Assembly (NCBI GenBank): GCA_949130495.1
Contig: OX422220.1
Location: 10,719,001-10,783,000 of the forward strand
Direction of reading: 5' to 3'
DNA from: Sambucus nigra
Lineage: Eukaryota > Streptophyta > Magnoliopsida > Dipsacales > Adoxaceae
Length of the DNA stretch: 64,000 nt
Part shown: one piece after another, positions 1 to 10,990 of the stretch
Layout of the letters: every line of letters begins with the position of its first letter
How positions within the stretch are numbered: position 1 is the stretch's first letter
Program-made: the position numbers and the translations under genes
Notes under the pieces: generated by a model
Seen by the model: only the letters and a program-made list of their open reading frames with translations
What the model was told of the DNA's origin: nothing
The model's database searches: none

Positions 1-640
1 AATTTTTTGCGATAATTGATAACCAACATTCCAAAGTCGAGCATGCCAAAGTGGGGCACTTGTATTTGACTTGTCTTTTCAATATATGCTTCACTGGTAG
101 ACACAACATATAAAAACTCCTTCATTTACCCAATGAAAAAAATATCAATAGCAAGATTATTAAAATTTGTAAGAACCTGAACATCATTTGGACCAAAAAG
201 AAAGTAATTCCTTTCACCAGCTATTTGTGAAACATGATAAACATTTGTAACTTTCTATTGCCAATCCAGGAACATGATAAACATTTTCTAGATAGATTGG
301 ATTTCCATTCTAGTTTATAACCTCGACATAACCTTCTTTAAGCGCTAGATGGATTGAATTATCGAGGGTAGCAATGGAACACTTCCCAATATGTGGACAA
401 ACATCTGAAACTAAGGTAGCGTCTCTTGTGGCATGATTTGAAAAGACTGAATCGATGTGACACTCCTTTTTGTAGTCAATAGAGACATTAAAATCTGTTT
501 GTGCATCAATTTAGTGCACAATAGAAGCCACATTATCTTATTAATCAATGAATTTGATGGACAAACATTGATCTCACCTTGGCTCTTCAGAATCTTTAGT
601 TTCGTGAAGAACATTTGCATCCTCACCTAAATCTTTACAC
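1..640 (-). pseudogene. Ty1/copia fragment: protease and GAG-pre-integrase region
   Basis: Read on the minus strand, this stretch gives a degenerate copia polyprotein. The segment from about 460 down to 260 resembles the region after the copia aspartic protease site, with fragments such as SNHATRDATLVSDVCPH, ATLDNSIHLALKEG and LENVYHVPG. The segment from about 250 down to 1 resembles the GAG-pre-integrase domain, with FLFGPNDVQVL, EFLYVVSTSEAYIEKTSQ and a relic of the domain's Trp/His-rich end. Frames change and stops interrupt it (one lies just after FFIG), so it cannot be functional. No LTR is visible. The element enters from the left edge and stops where the satellite starts at about 660. 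Its sequence does not show whether it belongs to the copia family seen at 13878 and 35086, because different domains are preserved. Confidence 0.75.
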
Positions 641-663
641 GCTATTTCAGATTATTTCCCAAT

Positions 664-1978
664 AAGGGAATGTTTTTAATCCTAATTCTTGACAGTTTCA
701 AATTATCTTCATATTCACGAATTGGGAGTCCCATGAGAATGCAATCAGTTCCTACTAGTTATATTAGTCTCGTGCTAGGTGTTCGTGACTCTAATAGTGC
801 CGTTTAGGGGTAATTTTGTATTTTCTCCCTCTAACGACATCTTTGTAAGCCTAAGTCTTTGTATTTTCAAATTACCATCATATTCTCAATCTGAGAGCTC
901 CGTTATTGGATGGTTAGTTCTTACGAGTTACATTGATCCTGTGCGAGGTGTTCGTGGCCCTTAATTTTGGGTTTTCGTCCTCTAGTAAAATGTTTTTAAA
1001 CTTAAGTCTTGATATTTTCAAATTATGCTCGTATTATCAGGCATCGAGTCCCATGACTACGAGGTTATCTCCTATGAGCTATATTAGTGTCGTGTGCAGT
1101 GTTCGTGCCTCTAGTGGGATAGTTTGGGGGGAGGGGGTTTCGTTCGTTAACGACATGTTTTTAAATTTAAGCATAAATATTTGAAAATTATAATATTGTT
1201 CCTATATCGGGAGTCCCGTTATTATGCGACCACTTCCTACGAGTTACATTTGTCCCGTGATCGATATATGTGCCTCTTACAATGTCGTTTACTGGCTATT
1301 TTAGGTTTCTCCCTATAATGGAATGTTTTTAATCTTAATCCTTGATATTTTGAAATTATCATCATATTCTCAAATCAGAAGTCCCATGACAATGCGGTCA
1401 GTTCCTACTTGTTATATTGGTCCTGTGCGAGATGTTTATAGTACTAATGGGGCCATTTTTTGGCTATTTTGGGTTTTTGAATTCTAAGTGCGTGTTTTCC
1501 GGTCTGGTTATTGAGATTTGTATGTTACCACTATATTCTCAAATCGAGAGTCCCATGACTACGTGGTTGTTCCTATGTGTAACATTGGTTCCGTATGAAA
1601 TGTTCATGCCTCTTATGGAGCCATTTCACTACTACCTTTTGTTTTCCACACTCCAGAGGAAAATTTTTATACCCAAGTCTTGAGATTTTCAAATTATCAT
1701 CATATTATCAAATTAGGAGTCTCATGACTATGTCGTCAAATCCTATGAGTTACATTGGTCTCGGGCAAGGTGTTCGTGCCCCTCAAAGGTCCGTTTGGGC
1801 GATGTTTCGTGTTTTTACCGTCTAGTGACATGTGTTTAATCCTAAGTTTTGAGAATTTCAATGAACATCATATTCTAAAATTAGGAGTCTCATGACTATG
1901 GAGTTAGTTACTATGGGTTATGTTGGTCTCATCTGCAGTGTTCGTGCCTCTTACAAGGTGGAAGGGAGTTGTTATTGT
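664..1978 (+). repeat. Satellite array block 1 (unit about 168 bp)
   Basis: About eight diverged tandem units. The landmark of each unit, a variant of CATGTTTTTAAGCCTAAG, recurs near 669, 836, 987, 1152, 1320, 1489, 1660 and 1827, giving a spacing of 165-171 bp with one short unit of about 151 bp. Other shared blocks are TTCAAATTATCATCATATTC, a GAGTCCCGTGACTATG-like block and a TTACATTGGTCCCGTGCGAG-like block. Short ORFs in this block are by-products of the repeat and differ between units. The block ends in mid-unit at the left side of the Athila-like element. Confidence 0.9.
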
Positions 1979-2120
1979 GATTAGTCACGTTTATTGTATT
2001 TAATATCCCCTTAATTTGTGAATTCTAACATTCCCATGCCTATAATTCCCAATTCTTATGCTCATTTATTGACAAAACCCTCTTTTCATCATCATCATCA
2101 TCATCATCATCTTTATCATC

Positions 2121-2151
<31 letters not shown>

Positions 2152-3497
2152 GTGTGTGTCTGTGCTCCTTATTTAAGATTTTAAAGTTCTCGGGAATGCA
2201 TGATTCAAAATTTGGTTGAATCTCGAGAAACCTCCGTTGAATGCCACAAAGTCGGGCACATTTATTAAATTCAGCATTTGGGTTTGATCCAAAACTCTTC
2301 ACGGAAGTTGACAACCTTCTAATAATCTTCGCGTGGACTCTGATGTGCATGAATCCGAGTTATAATGAATAAGTTAGGGGCATTTCTTTGGAGGGATTAC
2401 CTAAAAGACCCCGTAACATCCCTTCCTCCTCTATTAAGGCAAGTGAGAATCAATTCGGTTCCTCACTGAATCGATTCATTTTGATCTAGTATGGTATTTT
2501 CCCCTTTGTGAATCAATTCGGTTTCTCACTGAATCCATTTGGCCCTGTTTCTATGAAATTACTAGTTTGCCATTTTTGAGATTTTTGGAATATATCCCTG
2601 TGTTTCCTCATTTTAAAGATGAGATTTATTTTATTAGAAACCTTCTAACGATAGAAACTCTCTCTTCCCTCTCCTACGTCAAGCTCATTTATTGTTCTTA
2701 CCTATTTGTAAAGCATTGATTACGTACAACTTGTGGTGTTAATGCAAGAAATGTTCATTTACTTTTTCTCTTCTTCTTCTTTGAGATTTAAATTACATTT
2801 AATACCATATCTTGTATTGGGTTGAGTTTAACTAGATTACTTGCTTAAGTATGTTTCTTTTTTGCATGTGTAGCTTAGTTTCCATGATTAGTAGCTAGAA
2901 TCATGGTTGGGGATCATGATCCCACCTTAAATTCTTGAACATCGTAGCTAGGGTTTTGTTTATAATTGTTCTAATGGAACTTCATGTCTTGGTAATGGAG
3001 TATCCTAGTCTCTTAAATTACCTTGTCATACAAGGGTAGTGTTTAATTCTTTACCACAAATCCAACCCATTTAGCTATAACTAATTAACCCGTAATCCTC
3101 CATCGATGAGTTTTTTCTCTACATCGTTGATGTTCAGACTTAATTAGTTAGGCTCAATTAGAATTAATTTTAACCATACCCTATCGTCTTCTTAGAGAAT
3201 CCGAGGTTGGATAATAGTCCTCAATCGCTTTTATCTCTTCAACTTAAGCTTATCTTAGTTTTTTTTCGTTTATCTCAAGAGTTAACTCGTTCTTTATTAA
3301 TTCAAAATTTTTAGCATAGCAATTACTTAATCTCACCACTTCGAAAAACAAATCATCTTTGTGATATTCAGAGAATAACTTTTAACCCACTCTAGTTCTC
3401 TTAGCAGTGCTCAATCCCTATGGAATACGATTCCGGACTTACCCGGATACTACTTGTTGCGATAGATTTGTACTTGAATCATATAATATTTTTAGAT
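1979..3497 (+). repeat. Probable 5' LTR of the Athila-like element
   Basis: This non-coding stretch of about 1.5 kb lies between the satellite and the PBS, which is the usual place and size of an Athila LTR. It contains two copies of an AATC(A/G)ATTCGGTTYCTCACTGAATC block at 2447-2548 and simple repeats at 2086-2159. The ends are not proven. The left end is set where satellite similarity fades, and the right end a few bases before the PBS. Confidence 0.5.
2086..2159. repeat. Compound microsatellite (TCA)n (TA)n (TG)n
   Basis: A TCA run (2086-2110) is followed by 26 bases of alternating AT (2121-2146) and a short TG run (to about 2159). The minus-strand ORF across it, with runs of Met and Tyr-Ile, is only a translation of these repeats. 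Confidence 0.95.
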
Positions 3498-3508
3498 CAC
3501 TAAGCTTT

Positions 3509-3526
3509 TGGCGCCGTTGTCGGGGA
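3509..3526 (+). promoter_or_regulatory. Primer binding site, tRNA-Asp type
   Basis: The sequence TGGCGCCGTTGTCGGGGA differs at one base from the usual Athila PBS, TGGCGCCGTTGCCGGGGA (family knowledge). It lies just upstream of gag and fixes the orientation of the element as plus. Confidence 0.88.
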
Positions 3527-3769
3527 TTGGCAATAATTGTAGGTTTTATGAAATTCTCTTTACTTTCTCCCATTACATGTGGTCACCGTGACAACACAGT
3601 TTCCAAATTTTATCCAAAACTCTCATCAATTCAAGAAGCGAGCGACAACAATTCGAATCCCGTACAAGAATTGTTATCGTCCAACTAACGTTCGAACTAT
3701 TGGAGACCATATCCAAGTACTTTTAATTCAATCTCAACTTATATCGAAGCCCACATAGAGCACACGACC

Positions 3770-5358
3770 ATGGACGATAGCCAAGGTAAGCACGGTATTC
3801 AAAGGGAAGCAGATCCTCCTTATACACCCATGAGAGAGTATTTACAATTGGAGAGGACCACCTCTACTTTGGGCATAATTTTTCCTTACAATACTACACA
3901 ATTCCATTTTAGTAATGAAATGATTCAACTTTTACCTACTTTCCACAGCATAGAGAGTGAGCAACCAAACCTACATGTAAGAGAGTTTGAGGAGGTGTGT
4001 GTTACTTTTAGCGATAAAAAATGTCTTCTCGATGGCATATGACTCAAACTCTTCCCTTAATCTCTTAAGGACAAAGCAAAAACTTGTTTTTGGTCCTGAG
4101 CTCCAAACTCTATAGGAAGTTGGTGGGATATGCAAGCCCAATTTTTGATGAAGTTTTTCCCTGCACATCGTACCAACTCACTTAAGGGTCAAATCATAAC
4201 CTTTTCTCAAGGAGAGGGTGAGACTTTTGAGAAATGGTGGGAAGGATGCCCAAACCACTGATTTGAAAAATGGAGACTTATCTCCTTTTTCCACAACGAC
4301 ATTTCTCTCAATGTTAAACAAATTGTGGAGACTATGTGCTCCGGGGAATAATTCAAGCTTGATCCAGATGATACGCGGGTACATTTTAAGTAATGTTCCG
4401 AAACCACCCAAGCTTGGGACACATCGGACCCAAATAAAGACAACTTGCTTTCTTTCAATACACCTTCATCTAGCCATGGGTTATATTACCTCGTCGATGG
4501 GGATGACATGCCTTTGCGAGTAACTCAACTAACTAAGAGAATTGAAGCTACGGATCAAAAGTGTCGAGAACCCTCCATCTTCATCTCATATAGAAGATTC
4601 ACGTGCTATTTGCGACGTTGAAGATCACTCTACAAAGGATTGTCCTATAATCCCGACATAGAAAGTGATGGTTCATTATCAAGCCAATGCAATGGCAACT
4701 TATAAGAATCAATTCACGACTCCACTCGAAGAAGGATACAATCCTTCTTGGAGAAACCATCCCAGTTTCTCCAACGGGCAGCCCCAACAAGGCTAAAATA
4801 CTCCCCATTCAAATTATCGAGGTCCTTCCGCACCTCCCAACTACTAACAATCGTACTTGCAACCTCATCCTCCTAATGTAAATGCAAAGTCCTCCATTAG
4901 AACCAACTCCTCCGGTTATACCTCCTTATGATCATCTGAACAAGAAAAGTCTATAAGAAACTCTTCATGCTTTTTCCAATACTCAACAAGTGCTCAATAA
5001 TCAAAATATGCAAAGAATTGCTCGAATTGAATCTACAATCTCTAAGTTGACCACTTCCTTGAGTGTTCAAAAATACGGTAAGTTCCCTTCGTAACATCAA
5101 CGGCCCATTGGGAAAAATAGTGTGAATACTGATGTCTCAAATCACCCTCTCGATCAAGCTATGGCCACTCATAACCATTCTAAAAGTATTGCATAACCCA
5201 ATATATGTCGAAGACGCTTCCTCAAAAGAGAGTGGGAAGGAACCGCAATTGGAGCCGGAGGTAGTTGTGAAGCATCTCATTCTCGTTCCTTATCCTCGAA
5301 GTCTTATTCCACCAAAAGCCAATGTTAATAATGTCGATGTCTTAGAGAAGTTCAAGTA
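3770..5358 (+). pseudogene. Athila-like gag (broken)
   Basis: The reading starts at the ATG at 3770. Residues such as FSNEMIQLLPTFHSIESEQPN and LHVREFEEVCVTF match the Athila gag start. It continues in other frames with LFPLSLKDKAK (about 4048), MQAQFLMKFFPAHRTNSLKG (about 4129), FSQGEGETFEKWWEGCPNH, WRLISFFHNDISLNVKQIVE and AWDTSDP (about 4417). A relic of a CCHC-like box, CDVEDHSTKDCP, lies near 4614. This is the retrotransposon capsid/nucleocapsid protein. At least two frameshifts and several stops break it, and a Pro/Gln-rich region follows toward 5358. Confidence 0.82.
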
Positions 5359-6208
5359 AGTTAAGATTAACTTCCCCCTCTTAGCTGGGATAAGACAAGT
5401 TCTCGCCTATGACAGGTTCCTCACAGGATTGATTACGGTAAAGGGTAAACATTTTGTGAGGAAAAGGACATTTTTGGCTCAAAATGTGAGCTCAATCATT
5501 CAATCTGAGCTACCTCCAAAATATAAGGACCCAAGATGTCCTACCATATCTTGTATGATAGGAAACTTCTAAATAGAGCAAGCTTTCCTCGACATAAGCA
5601 TGAGTGGAAATTTACTACCATACTCGGTGTCTTAACAACTCGTCCTACGCGGTAACAAACCCACCAAGATCACTCTTCAATTAGAGTATCGCCCCATTAT
5701 AGTTTCGGGAGGGGTAGTGGAAGATGTCATCATTTAATTTTACAAATTTCACTTTCTGGTGGACTTTGTGGTATTAGACACCCATACCATCGTTCCTAAT
5801 AGCAATAATACCCCCATTATCCTTGGTCATCCATTTTTAACTACCTCTAATGGCTTTATTAATGCTACAAATGGACAAATGAATCTCACCTTTGGAAACA
5901 TAAACTTGGATCTTAACATATTTAAATTTATTAAGAAAATGGGTGACGATGATAAGGTCCAAGAAGTAGACCTTATTGAGGAGGTAGTCCAAGAGCATTT
6001 TAATGCTACGTACTGTGCTTATCCCTTAGAGGTGTGCTTAGTGAACTCACTTGGCTTGGATAATGGTTATTCTCTTTATGATAATAAATTCATGCTAGTG
6101 AGTTCGATGATAGATGAGGTCGAGCGAGAGTATGTTGGTGTTCAAAATTTGAGGATTTACCCCCCCCCCCCCCCCGACGACTCATACGAGGTACCCTCGG
6201 GTGTGTGA
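5359..6208 (+). pseudogene. Athila-like protease region (broken)
   Basis: The frame starting near 5340 reads INFPLLAGIRQVLAYDRFL, SIIQSELPPKYKDPRCPTI and a protease site region near 5585, then VDFVVLDTH and IILGHPFLTTSNGFINA (5759-5880). This is the order seen in Athila pol. The usual active-site stretch of the family is DLGAS. Here the matching place reads DISMSG, so the catalytic context is changed. A run of 16 C at 6160-6175 lies near the end of the last open stretch and encodes prolines. Stops are present at about 5571 and 5635. Confidence 0.8.
6160..6175. repeat. Poly-C tract (16 C)
   Basis: A homopolymer of 16 C lies within the protease-RT linker. Length errors and real slippage are both likely here, so the frame downstream should not be trusted. 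Confidence 0.95.
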
Positions 6209-6259
6209 TTTCCTAAGATTGATCACAAGAAATTGACTTCCTAACTTAAATATGCATAC

Positions 6260-7498
6260 TTGGGTGATAATAAGACACATTTTTTCGTTGTCTCATCTCA
6301 CGTCAAAGGGGGTCAGGAAACAAAGTTGATGGTCCTGTTGAAGAGGCACAAAAGTGCATTCGGGTGGACTGTAACGGATTTAGAAGGAGTGAGCCCTTTT
6401 ATACGCACTCGCAAAATATGTCTTGAGGATGTTGCCAAACCCTCCTATAAAATGTTGCATAGGTTAAATTCGTTGATGAAGGAGGTAGTTAGAGCTGAGG
6501 TGATTGAGCTACTCGATGAGAATATAATCTACCCGATATTGTATAGTAAGTCGGTGAGTCCGATTCAAGTCGTTCCCAAGAAATTGGGAGTTACCATCGT
6601 CGAAAATGTAAAAAGGGAAGTTGATAACCAAACACATCACCATCGCGTGGCGCGTATGCATTGATTATCGGAAACTCAATGCCATGAATTTTAAAGATTA
6701 CTTACCCCTTCCATTTATCAATGAAATATTTGAACGTGTGTTCGTCCACCCGTGTTATTATTTTCTTAATGGTTATTCATGATATAACCAAATCGAGCTC
6801 GACATTCAAGTCCAAGCCAAAACCAATTTCACATGCCCTTTCAGTACATTTTCCTTTAAAAGTATGTCCTCGAGGTTGTGTAATGTGTCAGCTATGTTCC
6901 AAAGATGCATGTGGAGCACGTTTAGCGATATGGTAGAACGCGGGTTGGAGGTATTCATGGACGACTTTAGCGTCTTTGGAAATAAGTTCGACCATTATCT
7001 TTCCATTCTTGAGAGCGTTTTGTCTAGGTGCGTTGAGAAGAATCTCATATTAAACTGGAAAAAGTACCATTTTATGGTCATTGCAGGGATAGTCCTCGAG
7101 CAAATTGTCTCCCCCGATAATATTAAGGTGGAGAAGGAAATTATTGTGGTGATTTCCGATTTGTCCGCTCCAAAATCACTAAATTACGTTAGGTCTTTCC
7201 TAGGACATGCAGGGTTTTATCGACTATTCATCAAGGACTTTAGCTTTATTTCTAGATCCTTATGTAATCTATTCTCAAAGGAGACCTCGTTTGAATGGAG
7301 ATATGCTCGTCAAGTAGCTTTTGAGGAATTGAAAAGCATGATTACCATCATCCCCATAATTCAAACCTCATATTGGATATTGCCTTTTGAAATCATGTGC
7401 GATGCTAGTGACTTTGCGGTTGGGGCCGGTTTAGAAATGAGAAGCCATAAAACTCCCCATGTTATATATTGTGCTAGTAGAACTCTAAATTATGCCTA
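6260..7498 (+). pseudogene. Athila-like reverse transcriptase and start of RNase H (broken)
   Basis: An open stretch at 6260-6664 gives the RT start, with LLKRHKSAFGWTVTDLEGVS, LNSLMKEVVRAEVIELLD, IIYPI and SPIQVVPKK. After frame changes between about 6655 and 6870, the open stretch 6864-7499 continues with MFQRCM, the polymerase motif FMDD (in EVFMDDFSVFG), LNWKKYHFMV, RSFLGHAGFYRLFIKDFS, then the RNase H entry LPFEIMCDASDFAVGA and HVIYCASRTLNYA. The FMDD form of the catalytic YxDD motif is usual for Athila (family knowledge). The palm-domain block between these two stretches is scrambled by indels, so no enzyme could be made. Confidence 0.88.
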
Positions 7499-8990
7499 AT
7501 TGAATTGTTCTACCACCGTAAAAGAGTTACTAGTAGTTTTTTTCCCTTGGACATGTTTCGAGCCTACCTAGTGGGATATCTTATAGTGTGCTTCATGAAT
7601 CACGAGGTGTTGAAGTACCTTCTTTCTAAAGAGGATGCCATGCCTCATTTGATTATGTGAATCCTCCTACTCCAAGAGTTTAATCTAATGATAAAAGATA
7701 ACAAGCGATTAGTGAATATTGTTACCGATCACTCGTCTCGGTTGACATTCGAGGCACCCAAACACCAACTTCCCTTCGTCAAATTCTTTCCGGATGAGTA
7801 TTTGTTCTCCACTTCCTCTCTTTCGTGTTTCACTGAAATTGTGAACTACCTCCTGACATGATCCATTCGATCAAATTAGACCCTTCAGGAAAAGAGGAAG
7901 TTCCTTATTTGGGTGAGCATGTTCTTCTTTGATGACCCATACTTGTTTTCGTAATGCGCAGAACAAATCATTCCGAAATGTGTTCTGAATGACGAGGTAT
8001 TGAGAATAATTCGATTTTCCCACTTAAAGAGTGTGTAGGTCACTTCTTCTCTAATAAAACCGCTATAAAAATCTAATAATGCGGACTTTATTTGCCCACA
8101 CTCTTCAAGGTTGTGCACGAATTCTGAATCTCGTGCGAGCATTGCCAAAAGTTGGGCTCTATTACTCATTGGAATTGATTTCATGGTCCCATTTCTCCCT
8201 TATTTAAGTAACCTCTACATCCTACTTGTGGTATATTACGTGTCCAAGTGGGTGGAGGTGATAACATCTCAAACCAACGATCATAGGGTGGTATTAAATT
8301 TCCTGAAGGAACACAGACTTTGCCACTTTGAGACCCCAAAGGAACTAATCAGTGACAACGAAATCCATTACTGTAATACTCTATTTACCAATAATTTGTG
8401 AGAGTACGGGGTCGTTCATAAATTTGGAACGACCTACCATCCTCATGGTAGTTTCTAAGATGATTTGGCAAATTGAGAGATCATGCACATCCTATAGAAG
8501 ACAGTCAATCCCGACCGCAAGGATTGGTCTTTAGTCTAACTAATGCTTTATGGGCATATCGCACGACGAAAAAAACTCCCCTTGGCATGTCTCCCTTTAG
8601 GCTTATGTAAGGCAAATCATAATCTCTTTGTCGAACTAGAACACAAAGCCTATTGGGGTATAAAAAAATAGAATTTTGGGTTAGATAAAGATTGAAAGAA
8701 ATAAATGCTCCAACTCAATGAGTTCGAGGAATTCCAAAACAATTCTTACTAGAGTGCAAGAATTTATAAATAGAGGATAAAGGAGAATCATGAAAAAAAC
8801 ATATCCCGAAAATCATTTCACCCTTTTCAGAAGGTATTCTAGTATAATTTCAGGCTACATTTATTTTCGAGGAAGTTATAGTCGAGGCGGATGGGTCCGT
8901 ATCGTTTATCCTCACAGTGCGATAGAGGCAAGAAACTCGAATGATGGGAATGTGTTTCAGGTGAATTTTCAATGCCTTAAACCATTTCTA
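7499..8990 (+). pseudogene. Athila-like RNase H and integrase (broken)
   Basis: RNase H continues with TTVKELLVVFF, NHEVLKYLLSKEDAMPHLI and LLLQEFNLMI (about 7510-7700). The integrase zinc-binding region is weak. The catalytic core reads IGIDFMVPFLPYLSNLYILL and YVSKWVEVITSQTNDHRVV, then FETPKELISDNEIHYCN (8168-8390), followed in another frame by YGVVHKFGTTYHPHG. The C-terminal part reads VNPDRKDWSLV, VELEHKAYWGIKK and LQLNEFEEFQNNSY (to about 8760). The block after YHPHG is disrupted. Several stops and frame changes occur. The matches and their order leave little doubt about the assignment. Confidence 0.87.
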
Positions 8991-8999
8991 TAGTTATTT

Positions 9000-9599
9000 A
9001 ACCTTTATACGGTTTCGATTCCGTTGTTTGGCCCCAATTTATGAGGCTGGATAGGTTCAATCGAACCTTAATTTTTGTGCCAAGCAACCCCTGCATGTGC
9101 GGGGTTGAAATTTTTTTTTGTCCTGGACCTTTGTATGTCTTTAATACACTCATAAGGTTCTAAAGAAAAAATGGAATCCAACCCCTTAGTAATTATATCT
9201 TAAGTTAGCTAAAATAGAAGAAGAAGAAAACCTTGTTGTTAATGTGCGAATCAATTCAGGTCCCTACCAAATCGATTCGATTAGAGTCAGTGAGAAGGTC
9301 CCCTTTAGCAAATCAATTCAGTGCATATCTAAATAGATTCAATATATTCCAGTAAGCAGGTCCCCATTTTTTAATTGAGTTGGGTCATTTCCGAATCGAT
9401 TCGGTCATTGGTAGTACTCATGTTTAACATTTTCGAATCGATTTAGGTCCCAACCGAATCGATTTCCTTTGTTAGTTATTATAAACTTTGGCCAGTATTT
9501 TACAACTTACTTATTTCCTTACTCTCTCCCCACCTTTGTGCCCTATGAAAACTCCTCTCTCCAAAATCATTTCCTTTTCAATTTTTTTTCCCTTCCCCA
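9000..9599 (+). promoter_or_regulatory. Athila inter-ORF region with AATCGATTC cluster and TATA-like box
   Basis: This is the non-coding stretch between pol and ORF3. Six or more variants of AATCGATTCGG lie at 9246-9465, resembling those in the 5' LTR-like region at 2447-2548. A TATAAA-like box (near 9479) and a CT-rich leader precede the ATG at 9599. This arrangement could be a separate promoter for ORF3 or a remnant of LTR sequence. The sequence alone does not decide between the two. Confidence 0.4.
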
Positions 9600-10985
9600 T
9601 GGCATCCTCATCCAAGGTAACATTCCAATCCACTATTTGTCCATTTCAACATTTAATTTATGTCCGTTGTGTTCAATGTATGGTGAAATGTCCTAGTTTC
9701 TTGTATTTGATTTTTTTCAGGAAATACCAATTTTTATCTTTTCATTCTTTTGCATAACCAACAAATACATGTATACATTGTTTCGCTGATTATGATGTAT
9801 CTGTTGGGGGTGTTTCATGTATTTATAACATTTTTGCCCTAGTTTGCACACAATGAACACAAAGTGTTCGATAAAATTCCCTAACGGGTTATGTGTGCAC
9901 AAAGCCCGATTTTTTCACCATTTATCGCAAATTATTATATATTTATCATTGTTTAAGTGCGATGCCCGTTGGCTATGCTTTTCCAACCGATTTCTTCCGA
10001 CGTGCACCCTTCATTCCTTTTTGACACATTTTTATGCTTTAATTTTTTTCGTTACACTAATGGTGTGTGTATCGAATTAATGTTTTATAGGTTCTTTCAG
10101 CTTCCAAATCAATAACCACTATACTTTCGAGTTGAGTTGGGTTTGAATCATTCCGCACAAAGGATGAGAGAGACTGGTATAGAGCCAAATTTCCTTCCAA
10201 TCGTGCCATTGATATAGAGAGAGTCCTGAGCACCTCAAGAAGTTCCATAGCTCCGTTAGGAGGTACTTCTACAAATTCAATTGGGAGAGCCACCTGGCAA
10301 GGGGGAGACGTAAATAAATTGCACGTTCTTCGGTTCTACGCTTCACTCATCTCATTTGGAGACAAGACATATGAGGCTTGCATGCGGGGTAAGTGAATAA
10401 CTATCCCCAAACCTATCTTGGATTTGCATTTGACCGGGGATGATAACCCCGATGACTATGATTATCCTTTTGCTGGTGAGGGGACGCTGTCCAACAAGAT
10501 TCTGATTACACGTCTGGCGTCGGGAAGGATTTCGGTTGGGGACACTTTCCCCACCTCTCAAATATCTAATGTACACCGTCTCATCAATTTTGTAGCCATA
10601 AATTCCATAATCCTTACCCAAAACAAGTTCGTCCTTCTCTCCAACCAGAAGCGCTTCCTCTACAACCTTTTGGATGCCAATTCCGTTGTTAGCCTCCCCG
10701 CCGAAGTTGAAGGTCGCTTATTGCAATACGGGATCGATTACTATCCTTTACGTGTGGCTTGTATCCAAGATATATAGAAACACGAAGTGAGAGGTGGCGG
10801 GGATCGAGAAAATTCCGAGGCTCCCCGCGATGCTAGAAAAGGGAGAACTTGAGAAGTGTTTGGGAATGGACTTTTGGGAACGATGTAAGAAGAGGATTCT
10901 AGATCATCCGGTTGTGGAGGGAGACATCAAAGTTACGAATGCACCTATGCCTGATGTCTCGACGATGAAGCCCCGAGTTCCTCCT
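9599..10985 (+). pseudogene. Athila env-like third ORF (plant transposon protein), 3' truncated
   Basis: A start reading MASSSK at 9599 is followed at once by GTAACATT, and TTTTATAG lies at about 10081-10090, so a phase-0 intron of about 474 bp is plausible. Downstream fragments read DERDWYRAKFPSNRAIDIER (about 10160), KLHVLRFYASLISFGDKTYE (about 10318) and an open stretch 10418-10777 with FPTSQISNVHRLINFVAINS, SLPAEVEGRLLQYGIDYYPL. A last open stretch at 10794-10985 has LPAMLEKGELEKCLGMDFWE. The spacing of W, ER, FYA and TS(Q/H) fits the plant transposon protein found in ORF3 of Athila/Calypso elements (family knowledge). Its function is unknown; an envelope role was proposed but is unproven. 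Stops separate the parts, and satellite DNA cuts off the end. Confidence 0.6.
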
Positions 10986-10990
10986 CCGAC

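Larger units (their letters stand above)
1979..10990 (+). mobile_element. Athila-like Ty3/gypsy element, decayed, 3' LTR not found
   Basis: The order is 5' LTR-like region, PBS, gag, protease, reverse transcriptase, RNase H, integrase, linker and env-like ORF3, which is the Athila/Calypso order. The tRNA-Asp-type PBS at 3509 is characteristic of this lineage. All coding parts show frameshifts and stops. Satellite DNA flanks both sides in the same orientation, so the element sits inside the array. The left boundary is approximate because no second LTR is available for comparison. The right boundary is where satellite resumes in the middle of ORF3, so the 3' end was probably lost by deletion. 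Confidence 0.8.

Noticed and set aside
779..1825. Short ORFs in the satellite blocks containing LSLEIFKLSSYSQ-like strings.
   Set aside because: They are translations of one frame of the satellite unit and vary with every unit.
2066..2350. Minus-strand ORF with Met- and Tyr/Ile-rich start.
   Set aside because: Its start is a translation of the microsatellite. The remainder has no recognisable similarity and lies in the probable Athila LTR.
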